Shown here: in pieces, positions 8,579 through 17,600 of the stretch
Numbering within the stretch: the stretch's first letter is position 1
Layout: every line of letters begins with the position of its first letter
DNA from: Candidatus Saccharimonadota bacterium
GTDB taxonomy: Bacteria > Patescibacteriota > Saccharimonadia > Saccharimonadales > Saccharimonadaceae
Length of the DNA stretch: 41,225 nt
Direction of reading: 5' to 3'
NCBI GenBank assembly: GCA_017460225.1
Contig: JAFUBM010000018.1
Span: forward strand, 1 to 41,225
Notes under the pieces: model-generated
Databases searched by the model: none
What the model saw: the letters and a program-made list of their open reading frames with translations, nothing else
Told to the model about the DNA's origin: nothing
Position numbers and translations under genes: made by a program

Positions 8579-9007
8579 ATGGCAACTAAACAAGTTATCG
8601 GGAATCTCAAACTTCGTGTTCCCGGCGGCAAAGCTACGGCTGGTCCTCCGGTTGGTTCCACTCTCGGTCAGTGGGGTCTCAATATGATGGATTTCATCAA
8701 CCCCTTCAACGAGGCCACTAAAGAATACATGGGCAAGAACGTCATCGTCCACATCAAGGTCTACGAAGACCGCACCTTTGATTGGACCTGTCTTGGCCAG
8801 CCTGTGGATGACCTCATCCGTGAAGCCATCAAGCTAGAAAAGGGTTCTGGCCGCCCCAACACTGAGAAAGTCGGGAAAATCACCCGCGCTCAGCTCGAGG
8901 AAATCGCCCAGAAGAAGATGTCCCAGCTCAACGCTATCGACCTCGACGGCGCCGTCAAAGTCGTCGCCGGTACCGCCCGCTCAATGGGTGTCGAAGTCGT
9001 CGACTAA
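8579..9007 (+). CDS. rplK: Ribosomal protein uL11
   Basis: 142 residues with the N-terminal LKLRVPGGKATAGPPVG, the proline-rich helix start of L11, and the C-terminal rRNA-binding domain ending GTARSMGVEV. AAGGAG lies about 10 nt upstream of ATG 8579. A linker block usually reading KTPP is WTCLGQPV here, a modest divergence. A terminator follows directly, so rplK and rplA are not simply co-transcribed. Confidence 0.95.
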   Translation: MATKQVIGNLKLRVPGGKATAGPPVGSTLGQWGLNMMDFINPFNEATKEYMGKNVIVHIKVYEDRTFDWTCLGQPVDDLIREAIKLEKGSGRPNTEKVGKITRAQLEEIAQKKMSQLNAIDLDGAVKVVAGTARSMGVEVVD

Positions 9008-9020
9008 TCCCCCTAGAAAT

Positions 9021-9052
9021 AAAAGCCCGGGTTGACTAATCCGGGCTTTTTT
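9021..9052 (+). terminator. Terminator of rplK, overlapping the rplA promoter
   Basis: A perfect 10-bp stem AAAAGCCCGG (9021-9030)/CCGGGCTTTT (9041-9050) followed by TT. The loop carries the -35 of the next promoter. Confidence 0.85.
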
Positions 9053-9060
9053 GGTATAAT
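9032..9060 (+). promoter_or_regulatory. Promoter of rplA built into the rplK terminator
   Basis: TTGACT (9032-9037) starts in the terminator loop; 17 nt later comes TATAAT (9055-9060). The spacer is the 3' arm and T-run of the terminator. Confidence 0.8.
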
Positions 9061-9076
9061 GTAAAGATAAACCAAA

Positions 9077-9107
9077 GTTGGGAGGGGTCTACCCCCGTTA
9101 CCACCAC
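9077..9107 (+). promoter_or_regulatory. Probable ribosomal protein L1 binding site in the rplA leader
   Basis: Inner helix GGGG (9084-9087)/CCCC (9092-9095) with loop TCTA, an asymmetric internal loop (GA against CGTTA) and an outer helix TGG/CCA. This resembles L1 sites in 23S rRNA and in L1 mRNA leaders. It sits between the rplA promoter and its Shine-Dalgarno, so feedback by L1 is likely. Assignment is by resemblance. Confidence 0.55.
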
Positions 9108-9123
9108 AGAAAGGAATCATCTT

Positions 9124-10029
9124 ATGGCTGAAGAAACTGAAGCCAAAACTCTAGAAACTACCGCCGAAGCTCCCGCTGAGACCCAGGAGGTCTTTGCCAA
9201 GTCCGGCAAAAAGTCCAAGAAACATATCGAAGAAGTCAAAGCCGAGGAAGAGCGCCAAGCTCGCAAGCTCGAGCGTGCCCAAGAAGAGGCAGAAGCCGAG
9301 ACCAAGCCCAAGGGCGAGAAACCGGTTACCCGTCCGCTGATTGAGCGCCGTGGCAAAGCTTATCGTAAGGCCGCCGAAAAAGTCGAAAAAGGCAAGGTCT
9401 ACTCCCTCGCCGACGCTCTCAAGCTCGCCACGGAGACCAGCCCGGTCAAGTTTGATGCTACCGTCGAGGCGCACGTTCGCCTCGGTGTCGACCCACGCCA
9501 AGCCGACCAAAACATCCGCACTACCGTCGTCCTCCCTCACGGCAACGGCAAGACCGTCCGTGTCGCCGTCTTTGCTCCGCTCGACCTCGCTAAAAAGGCC
9601 AAGGACGCTGGCGCCGACATCGCCGAAGACGAAGAGTTCTTAAAGCGTCTCGAAAAGGGCGAAATTGCCTTTGACGTCCTCATCTCCACTCCGCAGTATA
9701 TGCCCAAGCTCGGTAAGTACGCCCGTATGCTCGGCCCCAAAGGCCTCATGCCAAACCCCAAGGCTGGCACCGTCACCATGGATCTCGAAAAAGCCGTCAA
9801 AGAAGCCAAAGCCGGCAAAGTCGAATATCGTGTCGACAAACAATCCATTGTCCATATCGGCCTCGGCAAAGTCTCCTTTGGCGCCGACAAGCTCCTTGAG
9901 AACGCCCAAACCTTCTTCGATAGCCTCAAGGCCCAGAAGCCTGCTTCTCTCAAGGGCAACTACGTCAAATCCGTCTACCTCACGACTACCATGGGCCCCT
10001 CTGTCCCTGTCGAAAACATTTACGGTTAA
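9124..10029 (+). CDS. rplA: Ribosomal protein uL1 with long N-terminal extension
   Basis: 301 residues against about 230 in E. coli. The L1 domain starts near residue 72 ([21 protein letters not shown]) and shows [36 protein letters not shown] and the C-terminal TTMGPSVPV. The first 70 residues are a charged extension rich in Glu, Ala and Lys, probably coiled or disordered. AAAGGA lies about 8 nt before ATG 9124. It has its own promoter and a probable L1 control site. Confidence 0.95.
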   Translation: MAEETEAKTLETTAEAPAETQEVFAKSGKKSKKHIEEVKAEEERQARKLERAQEEAEAETKPKGEKPVTRPLIERRGKAYRKAAEKVEKGKVYSLADALKLATETSPVKFDATVEAHVRLGVDPRQADQNIRTTVVLPHGNGKTVRVAVFAPLDLAKKAKDAGADIAEDEEFLKRLEKGEIAFDVLISTPQYMPKLGKYARMLGPKGLMPNPKAGTVTMDLEKAVKEAKAGKVEYRVDKQSIVHIGLGKVSFGADKLLENAQTFFDSLKAQKPASLKGNYVKSVYLTTTMGPSVPVENIYG

Positions 10030-10045
10030 TTCTCGCTGATTGTGC

Positions 10046-10051
10046 TATAAT
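10046..10051 (+). promoter_or_regulatory. -10 box, leaderless promoter of the HNH nuclease
   Basis: TGTGCTATAAT with the hexamer ending 6 nt before ATG 10058. Confidence 0.7.
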
Positions 10052-10057
10052 GAGCAC

Positions 10058-10777
10058 ATGAAGTATAAGACCCGAAGAACCATAGCCATCGCCGCCAGTG
10101 CCGTGGCTATTTCTTCTTGGGTCTATTTTAATTCCAAGTCCTACGAAACCGCCCTCACCCAAGACCCTCTCGCCCCGCTCGGCGTTACCACAGAAGACGC
10201 TCCGCTCGCCGCCGACGTCCTAGAGCAGCTCCCGGTCAAGGGCCGCGCCAGCAAATCCGGCTACGCCCGGACGGAGTTTTATAGCTCCTGGCCCTCTATC
10301 GACGGTTGCTCCTTGCGCCAGCGCATCATCCGCCGGGAGATGGGCAGCTCCGCCGTGGTCTCCACAGAAGACAACTGCACCGTCATCTCCGGCGAATACG
10401 ATGAGCCCTACACCGGCTCCCACCTCATCTTTTATCAAAAGTCCGATTTCTCCTCCGGCGTCCAGATTGACCACGTCGTCGCTCTTTCCGACGCCTGGCA
10501 AAAGGGCGCCCAAAGCCTCACCAAAGAGCAGCGCTATGACCTCGCTACTGACCCACTCAATCTCCTCGCCGTCGACAGCAAGACCAACCAAGGTAAGTCC
10601 GATGGCGACGCCGCCTCTTGGCTCCCGCCCAACAAAGCCTTCCGTTGTCAATACGTCGCCCGCCAAGTCTCCGTCAAGTACAAGTATTCTCTCTGGGTTA
10701 CCGCCGCCGAAAAATCCGCCATCAAAAACGTACTCAAATCCTGTCCGTCTGAGCCTGCCGTTGGCGTTTCTCTCTAA
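10058..10777 (+). CDS. Secreted HNH-type nuclease (DUF1524/GmrSD C-terminal family)
   Basis: 239 residues. A basic N-terminus and hydrophobic helix (residues 8-25) form a signal peptide or anchor. The nuclease core has QIDHVVALSDAW with Asp138-His139, then DPLNLLAVDSKTNQGKSD and the Asn-bearing strand, matching the DUF1524 HNH fold. Four cysteines may form two disulfides, as expected outside the cell. Such nucleases are plausible for obtaining nucleotides from host or environmental DNA, in line with the salvage genes tdk and tmk downstream. Single gene with a leaderless promoter. Confidence 0.82.
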   Translation: MKYKTRRTIAIAASAVAISSWVYFNSKSYETALTQDPLAPLGVTTEDAPLAADVLEQLPVKGRASKSGYARTEFYSSWPSIDGCSLRQRIIRREMGSSAVVSTEDNCTVISGEYDEPYTGSHLIFYQKSDFSSGVQIDHVVALSDAWQKGAQSLTKEQRYDLATDPLNLLAVDSKTNQGKSDGDAASWLPPNKAFRCQYVARQVSVKYKYSLWVTAAEKSAIKNVLKSCPSEPAVGVSL

Positions 10778-10783
10778 ATCATA

Positions 10784-10789
10784 TATAAT
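10784..10789 (+). promoter_or_regulatory. -10 box, leaderless promoter of smpB
   Basis: TATAAT ending 6 nt before ATG 10796. Confidence 0.7.
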
Positions 10790-10795
10790 ATAAGT

Positions 10796-11209
10796 ATGAA
10801 CAAGCCCAAAAAACCGGATACCGTGACCGTCAACCGCCGTGCTCGCTTCGACTACACACTCGGAGAAGAACTGACTTGTGGTCTCGTCCTTTCCGGTCCA
10901 GAAGTTCGTCTGATTCGCGACCACCACGTCCAGCTCAAGGGCTCTTTCGTCACCATCCGCAACGGGGAACTGTGGCTCAACAATCTCACGCTTGGCGCGG
11001 AGACCGCGCGTAATCTCAAGCTGCTTGCCACCAAGAAGCAAATCGCCAGTCTCGAGCGAGAAAAAGTCGCCGGCTCGACCATCGTCCCGGTCAAGCTTCT
11101 CGCTGGCGGTCGCCACATCAAACTCGTTATCGCCGTCGGTAAAGGTAAGAAAAAATACGACAAGCGCGAGGTCATCAAATCTCGCGATATCGAAAGGGGT
11201 CGCTTCTAA
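10796..11209 (+). CDS. smpB: SsrA-binding protein SmpB
   Basis: 137 residues. The OB-fold begins VNRRARFDYTLGEELTCGLVLSGPEVR. The conserved LLAGGRHIKLVIAVGKGKKKYDKRE block is followed by the basic tail. SmpB delivers tmRNA to stalled ribosomes. The C-terminal tail is short (RDIERGRF). Its stop TAA overlaps the xthA ATG by one base, so the two are coupled. Confidence 0.93.
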   Translation: MNKPKKPDTVTVNRRARFDYTLGEELTCGLVLSGPEVRLIRDHHVQLKGSFVTIRNGELWLNNLTLGAETARNLKLLATKKQIASLEREKVAGSTIVPVKLLAGGRHIKLVIAVGKGKKKYDKREVIKSRDIERGRF

Positions 11210-12096
11210 TGCCCCGGACGCTTCGCCTCTACTCTTGGAACGTCAACGGCCTCCGCGCCGTCTTACGCAAAGGCGCTCTACAATCTTTTCTGGAAGCCGA
11301 ACACCCCGACATCCTCTGTCTCCAGGAGATTAAGTGCAAGCCTGCCCAGCTCGACCTCTTTGAGTCCGCCGCCTTGCAGGAATATGAAGTCTTCTGGAAT
11401 CCCGCCCTCCGCCCTGGCTACTCCGGCACCGCGATTTTGGTGGGGAGGTGGCTAGGCGAGCGGGGAATCAGCAGCTTTTTTGGACATCCGGAGGCTGCTG
11501 CCGAGGACAAGCGCCGGAGCCCCGTGAAGACGGGAGCGACGGACGCGGTCCCAAAAAATGCTGATGACCGCAAGCGAGCCTGGGAGCAAGAGGGCCGTAT
11601 CCTAATCCTAAATCTACAATCTTTTTATCTAGTCAACGTATATACTCCCAACAGCAAACCCGACCTCTCTCGTCTGAGCCTCCGCCACGACTCTTGGGAC
11701 CCAGAGTTCAAAGCTCTGCTTCAAAACCTAGAACAAGAAAAGCCCGTCATAACTTGCGGCGATTTCAACGCCGCGCATCAGGAAATCGACCTCGCCCGCC
11801 CAAAGACCAATCATCACTCCGCCGGCTTTACGGACGAAGAACGAGAGGGAATCACTAACCTCTTGCAAGCCGGCTTCCTGGATAGCTTCCGCACGCTCCA
11901 TCCCGGGACCCAGCGCTATACTTGGTGGTCGCATTGGGGTAAAGCTCGAGAAAACAACGTCGGTTGGCGTATCGACTACTTCTTCCTGTCTGGCTCGCTC
12001 AAATCCCGTCTCCAGTCCGCCGAGATTTACGAGCATTATCTCGGCTCAGACCATTGTCCGATCTCTATCACTCTGGAGCTTCCCGATGCCAGCTAA
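11209..12096 (+). CDS. xthA: Exodeoxyribonuclease III / AP endonuclease with 33-residue insert
   Basis: 295 residues of the ExoIII (EEP) family, which cuts at abasic sites. Landmarks: SWNVNGLRA, LCLQEIKC with the metal Glu, NVYTPNS, CGDFNAAHQEIDL, GWRIDYFF and SDHCPI with the catalytic His. Residues 87-119 do not fit the family, where the strand GTAIL is followed shortly by EGRI. This segment corresponds exactly to a 99-bp inverted-repeat element at 11467-11565, which keeps the frame. The start overlaps the smpB stop. Confidence 0.93.
   Translation: MPRTLRLYSWNVNGLRAVLRKGALQSFLEAEHPDILCLQEIKCKPAQLDLFESAALQEYEVFWNPALRPGYSGTAILVGRWLGERGISSFFGHPEAAAEDKRRSPVKTGATDAVPKNADDRKRAWEQEGRILILNLQSFYLVNVYTPNSKPDLSRLSLRHDSWDPEFKALLQNLEQEKPVITCGDFNAAHQEIDLARPKTNHHSAGFTDEEREGITNLLQAGFLDSFRTLHPGTQRYTWWSHWGKARENNVGWRIDYFFLSGSLKSRLQSAEIYEHYLGSDHCPISITLELPDAS
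11467..11565 (+). repeat. In-frame palindromic insert in xthA
   Basis: Ends ATCAGCA-GC-TTTTTTGG (11467-11483) and CCAAAAAATGCTGAT (11551-11565) pair over 15 bp with a 2-nt bulge. Inside, CCCGT-GAAG-ACGGG forms a further hairpin. Length is 99 bp, exactly 33 codons, matching the extra residues 87-119. It resembles the in-ORF palindromic elements known from Rickettsia; the comparison is by architecture only. Confidence 0.6.
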
Positions 12097-12901
12097 GCTT
12101 CCTCTTTCCGCCCCCTATTGGACCAAAAATCCCGACTTCAAAGCTCTCGCTGGCAATCTCTCCTGGAATTTCCCGGAGCAAAAGTCCGGCTCGCTCGCCC
12201 TCGTCGGTGGCAACTCTCAGGCTTTCTCCACCGAGGTTAAGCTCGCCGAATATCTAGTCCATCACTATCCTTTCCTCGGCTCTGTCGACAATTTTTTCCC
12301 CGACGCCCTCAAGTCCAAGTTCCCGCCCTTGCCTAATCTCCGGTTTTTTGAGTCTACCGATTCCGGCTCCTTTAAGCGTTCGCCGGAGTTCCGCGCCTCG
12401 CTAGCCAATACCGGCTACGCCCTCTTCCTCGGCGACTTTTCCAAGAACTCCGAGACTACTCTTGCTATTGCCGACGTCCTCAAATCCTCTCCAGCTACGC
12501 CCGCCGTCCTCACTCGTGACACGGTCGACCTCATCGCCGGCGAAGCCGACGCCTTTATGAACCGAGAAAATCTCACACTGATCGCCTCCCTCGCCCAGCT
12601 CCAAAAACTCTTCCGCGCGCTGTATTACCCAAAGATGCTCCTGCTCTCCAGCCCGCTCCTCCCCGTCGTCGAGACCCTCCACAAATTCACCCTCTCCTAC
12701 CCCGTCTCGCTCCTCACCCTCCACGAAGACCAGATCCTCTGCGCACATGGCGGCCGAGTCGCCTCCGTCCCTCTCTCTGCTACGGAGTTTTCTCCGCTCA
12801 CCCTCTGGTCCGGCGTCCTCGCCGCCCGTTTTGCCGTCTTCTCCCTCTTCAACCCCCAGAAGCCGCTCGACTCGCTCCTCGCCGCTCTTGCCTCAGTATA
12901 A
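12086..12901 (+). CDS. Ribokinase-fold protein, YjeF-C/NAD(P)HX-dehydratase-like
   Basis: 271 residues. LALVGGNSQAFSTEVKLAEY near residue 37 and GYALFLGDFSKNSETTLAIADVL near residue 112 recall the glycine motifs of the ADP-dependent NAD(P)H-hydrate dehydratase domain, and the middle AVLTRDTVDLI fits a substrate-domain strand. The usual GTGDVLAG motif is not seen, so activity is uncertain. It overlaps the xthA end by 11 nt, making it third in smpB-xthA-this gene. It could equally be a conserved lineage-specific protein. Confidence 0.5.
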   Translation: MPAKLPLSAPYWTKNPDFKALAGNLSWNFPEQKSGSLALVGGNSQAFSTEVKLAEYLVHHYPFLGSVDNFFPDALKSKFPPLPNLRFFESTDSGSFKRSPEFRASLANTGYALFLGDFSKNSETTLAIADVLKSSPATPAVLTRDTVDLIAGEADAFMNRENLTLIASLAQLQKLFRALYYPKMLLLSSPLLPVVETLHKFTLSYPVSLLTLHEDQILCAHGGRVASVPLSATEFSPLTLWSGVLAARFAVFSLFNPQKPLDSLLAALASV

Positions 12902-12925
12902 AAAAGCCCCCGACTATTCGGAGGC
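12900..12925 (-). terminator. Terminator of the CDP-alcohol phosphotransferase-like gene
   Basis: GCCTCCGA/TCGGGGGC with a 4-nt loop and one mismatch (plus-strand 12906-12925), followed on the minus strand by T6 (12905-12900). Confidence 0.7.
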
Positions 12926-12931
12926 TTCTGG

Positions 12932-13501
12932 TCATTTCTCGGTTAGCCGGTGGCCCTTGGCCAGATATACTAGATACGCCACTATACACATTACTGCCAG
13001 AAACGTAATCGTCTCTATTATCGACCGCCCCAACCCCAGGATGGAGATTAGGACTAGGGCGAAGATTGCCGCCACATACAAAAACCGTCGGATTCCTAGC
13101 AGCCACAATACGGACTCTTCGTTCTCGCGCACCGGGGTAAAGTTCACCACAAAGGAGACCAGACACCCCACCACCATGCAGGCGATAAAGATTCGGCTCA
13201 CCCACTCCGCGTTAACGTAGAGATAGAGAAACAGGACGTACGCCGTTCCGAGCAGCAGGTCGCTCCCCGTATCAAAGATTTTGGGGAACGGCGGCTCCCG
13301 CCAAAAGCGGAACTTTCCATCGTGCTCCGGATACGGATATTTATTATGGAAATATCCGTCCAGCGCATCTGTCACCTCTCCCAGTATAAACACCAAGAAG
13401 GCCAGCCACAGTGGCGCCTGTATAGTGACAAAATAAATCATCACTCCTCCCGCCACCAACCGAGATAACGTTAAAAGGTCGCAAATATGATATTTTCGCA
13501 T
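12932..13501 (-). CDS. CDP-alcohol phosphatidyltransferase-like membrane protein
   Basis: 189 residues with five to six hydrophobic helices. The family motif is split: TDALDGY supplies D-x-x-D-G and FDTGSD supplies D-x3-D. About 22 residues (rich in Pro, His, Phe) lie between the halves and the usual A-R pair reads H-N. It probably joins a CDP-activated lipid head group but may be altered in substrate. ATG 13501 is chosen because GGAGG lies 7 nt upstream; a TTG 15 nt earlier would overlap that site. Confidence 0.7.
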   Translation of the reverse strand: MRKYHICDLLTLSRLVAGGVMIYFVTIQAPLWLAFLVFILGEVTDALDGYFHNKYPYPEHDGKFRFWREPPFPKIFDTGSDLLLGTAYVLFLYLYVNAEWVSRIFIACMVVGCLVSFVVNFTPVRENEESVLWLLGIRRFLYVAAIFALVLISILGLGRSIIETITFLAVMCIVAYLVYLAKGHRLTEK

Positions 13502-13533
13502 AAAATCCCCCTCCAATATCAGATTATCTTCCT

Positions 13534-13562
13534 ATTATAGCATAAAAGTTATAGAAAATCAA
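13534..13562 (-). promoter_or_regulatory. Promoter of the CDP-alcohol phosphotransferase-like gene
   Basis: Minus strand TTGATT (13562-13557), 17 nt, TATAAT (13539-13534) with TGC extension, the same composition as the VanZ-like gene promoter. Confidence 0.8.
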
Positions 13563-13588
13563 GACTCGCCTCCCTCCTCGATATTATA

Positions 13589-13594
13589 TATAAT
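13589..13594 (+). promoter_or_regulatory. -10 box of metK
   Basis: TATAAT with no good -35. Predicted leader about 40 nt, too short for a SAM riboswitch, with AAAGGA before the ATG. Confidence 0.55.
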
Positions 13595-13640
13595 AAATAT
13601 GACCACATTTTCTTTTACTAACCTCTAAAAAGGACAATTT

Positions 13641-14624
13641 ATGAACGACAAAAACTTTTACCGCACCGCGGAGAGCGTTTCGCCTAAACACCCCGACAAA
13701 CTCTGCGACCAAATCTCCGATGCTATTCTAGACGCTTATTTTGCACAAGACCCGGCCGCCCGTGTCGCCGCCGAGACCTGTGGTGGCCACGGCGTAGTCT
13801 TCGTTACTGGCGAGATTACCAGCACCGCAGAAGACGTCGATATCGAACAAATCGTCCACCGTATCGCCGGGGACGACGTCGAAGTCCACACCAAGATCGT
13901 CAAGCAATCTCCCGAAATCGCCCAAGGTGTCGATACCGGTGGCGCCGGAGACCAAGGCATTATGATTGGCTACGCCACCGACGAGACCCCTGAGTTGCTC
14001 CCGCGTGAAGTCGTCCTGGCTCGCCGCCTAAACCAAGCTATCTATGCTAAGTATCCTTTCGACGGCAAAACCCAAGTTACCCTAGACCCTAAGGGCAATG
14101 TCGACTCTATCGTCGCTTCCTTCCAAAACGTCTCGCGTGCGGACCTGGAGACCTTTGTCCGCGCTTGGCTCGCCGAGCAGGGAATCGCCGACAAAAAGGT
14201 CAAGCTCCATCTCAACCCCGCCGGAGACTGGTCTCAAGGTGGCTTTGAGGCCGACACCGGTCTGACCGGCCGCAAACTCGTTGTCGACAACTACGGTCCG
14301 CGTATTCCTATCGGCGGCGGCTGCTTCTCCGGCAAAGACCCGTCCAAGGTCGACCGCTCCGCCGCTTATATGGCGCGCCGCGTCGCCGTGGACTATCTCC
14401 GCGAGAGAAAGGCCCACGAAGTCTTCGTCCGTCTCGCTTACGCCATTGGTGTTGCCGAGCCGCTCGAGGCTACCGTCATCATCGACGGTGTCGCCGAGAC
14501 CATTGATGACAAATATGATTTAACTCCCAACGGCATCATCAAAACCCTTGATCTCCGCCGCCCGATCTACGAGCCCACCGCCCGCTACGGCCACTTTGGC
14601 GAAGGTTTTGACTGGGACAAATAA
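13641..14624 (+). CDS. metK: S-adenosylmethionine synthetase
   Basis: 327 residues, shorter than the usual 380-400. Family motifs: SVSPKHPDKLCDQISDAILD, GITS-type strand TGEITSTA, GAGDQGIMIGYA, LNPAGDWSQGGFEADTGLTGRK, and GGGCFSGKDPSKVDRSAAY. MetK makes SAM from methionine and ATP, the ribosyl donor for QueA. The reduction is spread over loops and the active-site blocks are intact. AAGGA lies about 8 nt before the ATG. It is convergent with the minus-strand surface gene, with only 5 nt between stops. Confidence 0.95.
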   Translation: MNDKNFYRTAESVSPKHPDKLCDQISDAILDAYFAQDPAARVAAETCGGHGVVFVTGEITSTAEDVDIEQIVHRIAGDDVEVHTKIVKQSPEIAQGVDTGGAGDQGIMIGYATDETPELLPREVVLARRLNQAIYAKYPFDGKTQVTLDPKGNVDSIVASFQNVSRADLETFVRAWLAEQGIADKKVKLHLNPAGDWSQGGFEADTGLTGRKLVVDNYGPRIPIGGGCFSGKDPSKVDRSAAYMARRVAVDYLRERKAHEVFVRLAYAIGVAEPLEATVIIDGVAETIDDKYDLTPNGIIKTLDLRRPIYEPTARYGHFGEGFDWDK

Positions 14625-14629
14625 TCCCT

Positions 14630-17600
14630 CTAATATCTCGGTGCCAGCTCTCTCAGGTACGTCACCGTTGGCTGTGACGTACCGCTGGCTTGCTCATAGC
14701 CGGAGAAGTAGACGCTCGGGCGGAAGTTTAATATCTCCGCCGGGTAGCCCATCCGTTGCTCCTCCGGGAGGAGATTGCCGCTCGTGTCATACATCCCGCC
14801 ATTACCGATTGTCCGGCGAAACTTAATCGCTCCGGAGATAATCCCGCCGTTGATTACCAGCTGTTGGTTGCAGTTGTCTTTCGATATTTCCGTTTGTGTC
14901 TCCGTATCTATCGCCACGCCCTCCCCTAGATCTGCCTGGAGCACCATCGCCTTGCCCGTTGCCGATTCAAACGCACAAGTATTTACTTCTCCCGCGCCAA
15001 TCCCGCGGTAGCCCGTCGTGACGAGAATCGCATCAATCCGCGTTACGGAATCGTCGATATAGATATTTGGCGCAGGACGTCCCGTGTCCGCCTGCTCCGC
15101 AATAATATAAATCTGTGGCGCTTTGGCATCCTCATAGTCGCCGTTTTTGACTATGATATTGCTTTCTATCCTGATATCACTCGTAGAGTAGACCACAATC
15201 GGCTTCTCGCTAAAGATATTTCCGTTCCCGCCGTAGCTGTCAAAGGTGTGCTCGTCGACCACGTTGGTCTTGATGGCTTCGCTTGAGTTATACCGGCTCG
15301 CTACCTTATACGGGAAAGTACTATCCACGGCAATGTTCGCCATCCCGAGCGTTGGCTTGTCCGTATGTTCTAGACAGTCTACGTTGGCAATTGTTAGTAG
15401 TGACAAGTCACAAATCTTCGCGTTGATATCTACGCCGGTCGCCGTAGGACCGTTTTTGTGGAAGCCCAGCCCGCTAGCGATATTTGTTACCGCCCCCGAG
15501 CCGATAATCCCAAACTCTACGCTAGAGCCATACTTAGTCTTCGTCCCGCTATTATTGTAGACCGACACCGCGCCTTTTACTCCGGAGGCCGACATCACGC
15601 TCGAGCCAAGCACTTCCATCATTGGCTTCTTACCGATGTTGACGCAGCTACTTCGAGATAGATAATAGCCCGAGCTTCCGGCAGAAGATAGTGGCTCAAT
15701 CGCCAGCGCCACGCAGACTTTATCGCCAATCTGCAACGATTCAAACGTCGTATCGCTCGTATTGAACTCGATATCATAACAATACTTGTCGACATCGTCG
15801 CCCGTCCCGCGCTGGCAAGTCTGGCTCTCGCCGTAGACCTTGTTTGTATAATAATTTACCGTACGCGCACTGAGATCTTCTGCCTCGGAGATACACCTCG
15901 CGTAGGCCGCGCCAGACGGATACAGCTGTGGCATAATCTCTTGATTACACAAACTACTAGCCGCCCCCGCTCGGCCTCCGCCCGCCGTCAGACCCACAAT
16001 ATAATCCGTATTTTCCCCGATATACCCCTCTGGGATTACATAGACAATCTTCGTAAACACCGGGTCCTGGAAATCCGTGATGTAGTTCTTGGTCTTATCT
16101 TCGCGGTCCACTTCTATCTTAAACGTCGCCGAGAACGCCGAGTCTCCCGTCATTACATCCTCCGTCCCGGCCACCCCCTCAGAAATCGTCACACTCTGGA
16201 CCTCAAAGTTATAGTCACGATGGAGCGTGATGTGCGCCATATCAGCGGACGTCGCTTCTTTTGCTGCTGAGCCCGCGAGCACCGGCGTTGGCTTTGTACT
16301 GGCCAGCTCCGTCCGGTCGTAGAAGCACGGAAACTCCGATTGTGCGTGTCCGCTATATGTCTCACAACGCAAGATGTCGACATACTGCACCGTCCATTCC
16401 GCCTGGCAGTTCTGCGTCCCTACATAGAGGTCCTTGGTCTCTCCCGCCATCAAGACATACTTTCCGTCCCCCGGCGAGCCAGGGTTTACACCTAGGGAGA
16501 TTTTGGTCGCGCCGCCAGGATTGTTAGTCCCCGCGTCAAACGTCGAAGTCCAAGAAGTCAAGTTGGTCGACGCTTGCGAGCGCGTTCCGTTGGTATTCCA
16601 GATAGAATGGGTGTCTTTGTTGCCGTTGGCGCGGAAGCGCAAAGCGTAACCGTCCGTCGAACCGGAGTTTAGCGGCGGAATCAGCTCTTCGTTTACGGTG
16701 GTGTTCGACGGATAGCGCACGCGGCCGTTATAGAATACCCCGAGTCCCGTTAGCCCGATGCTCCCCACCCCCACGTCAAAGTTTTCGTTAAAGTTTAGTC
16801 CATTTGCCGTATAGATCGAGCCTTTACTCGGCGAGAAAGTCGTAGCAGTGCTTGATTCATCATAGCCCGTGTCGGTCCGCCAGAAAGTATTATTATAAAG
16901 CAAGGTAATCCCTACAGCCTTAGCATCATAGACGCCGCCCTCCAAGACTGCGCCAGAGACTTGTGGCGTAGCCGCTGTCTCGCCGTTTACTTGGATAGTG
17001 TGGACTCGGCTAGCCTGAGTAGAAGTGTCTTCGTGTTCCTCCCACTTTGGATTCCGGAAGATGGCGCACATCTCGTTCCCGGTTGTCCAGTCCCCATAAG
17101 CTGTGCTTAGCTTATAGCCGTCTCCGTCCGCGGTTGTAGTATAGGTTACACTCGGGCGATATTTGAGTCGCTGGCAGTAAGTTACGTATTTTCCGGCGTA
17201 ACTACTACCTAGGTTTTCTATTTTGGTTAGCGTAGATACCGTCAGGCTCCCGCTGCTTAAGTTCGCCGTCCCGGCTTCGCTCATATCTGTCCAGCTTCCG
17301 CCATCTAGCTTCTCCTGAACTACCCACGGGCTATCTACCTTACCGCTGGAAACCTTAGCCGTATACCAGTCTGGGATGGCGGAGTTAGTCGAGCTAAACG
17401 TAATGCTGTGCGTAAACGTCGCCGCGGCGTTGGCGTCTGCCGGCCAGTTGTCCGTATAGGTTTGGTCGCCCTCGCGGTGATAGTTGGTCATAACTCCCGT
17501 CTGTCCAACTTTCTTCCCGCCGCTCGTATTATCTGTTACTACTAGCTGATTTCCCGACATCTGCACATCCGTACTACCCGAGAAGCTCGCCGAATAGCTC

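Noticed and set aside
10220-11116. Long antisense open frames, for example opposite the HNH nuclease/smpB and opposite the ABC genes (27429-28238)
   Set aside because: The strong C-ending codon bias keeps the opposite strand open; the translations are low-complexity and match no family, and recognised genes occupy the other strand.
13595-13640. SAM riboswitch ahead of metK
   Set aside because: The predicted leader is only about 40 nt and shows no conserved SAM-box helices.
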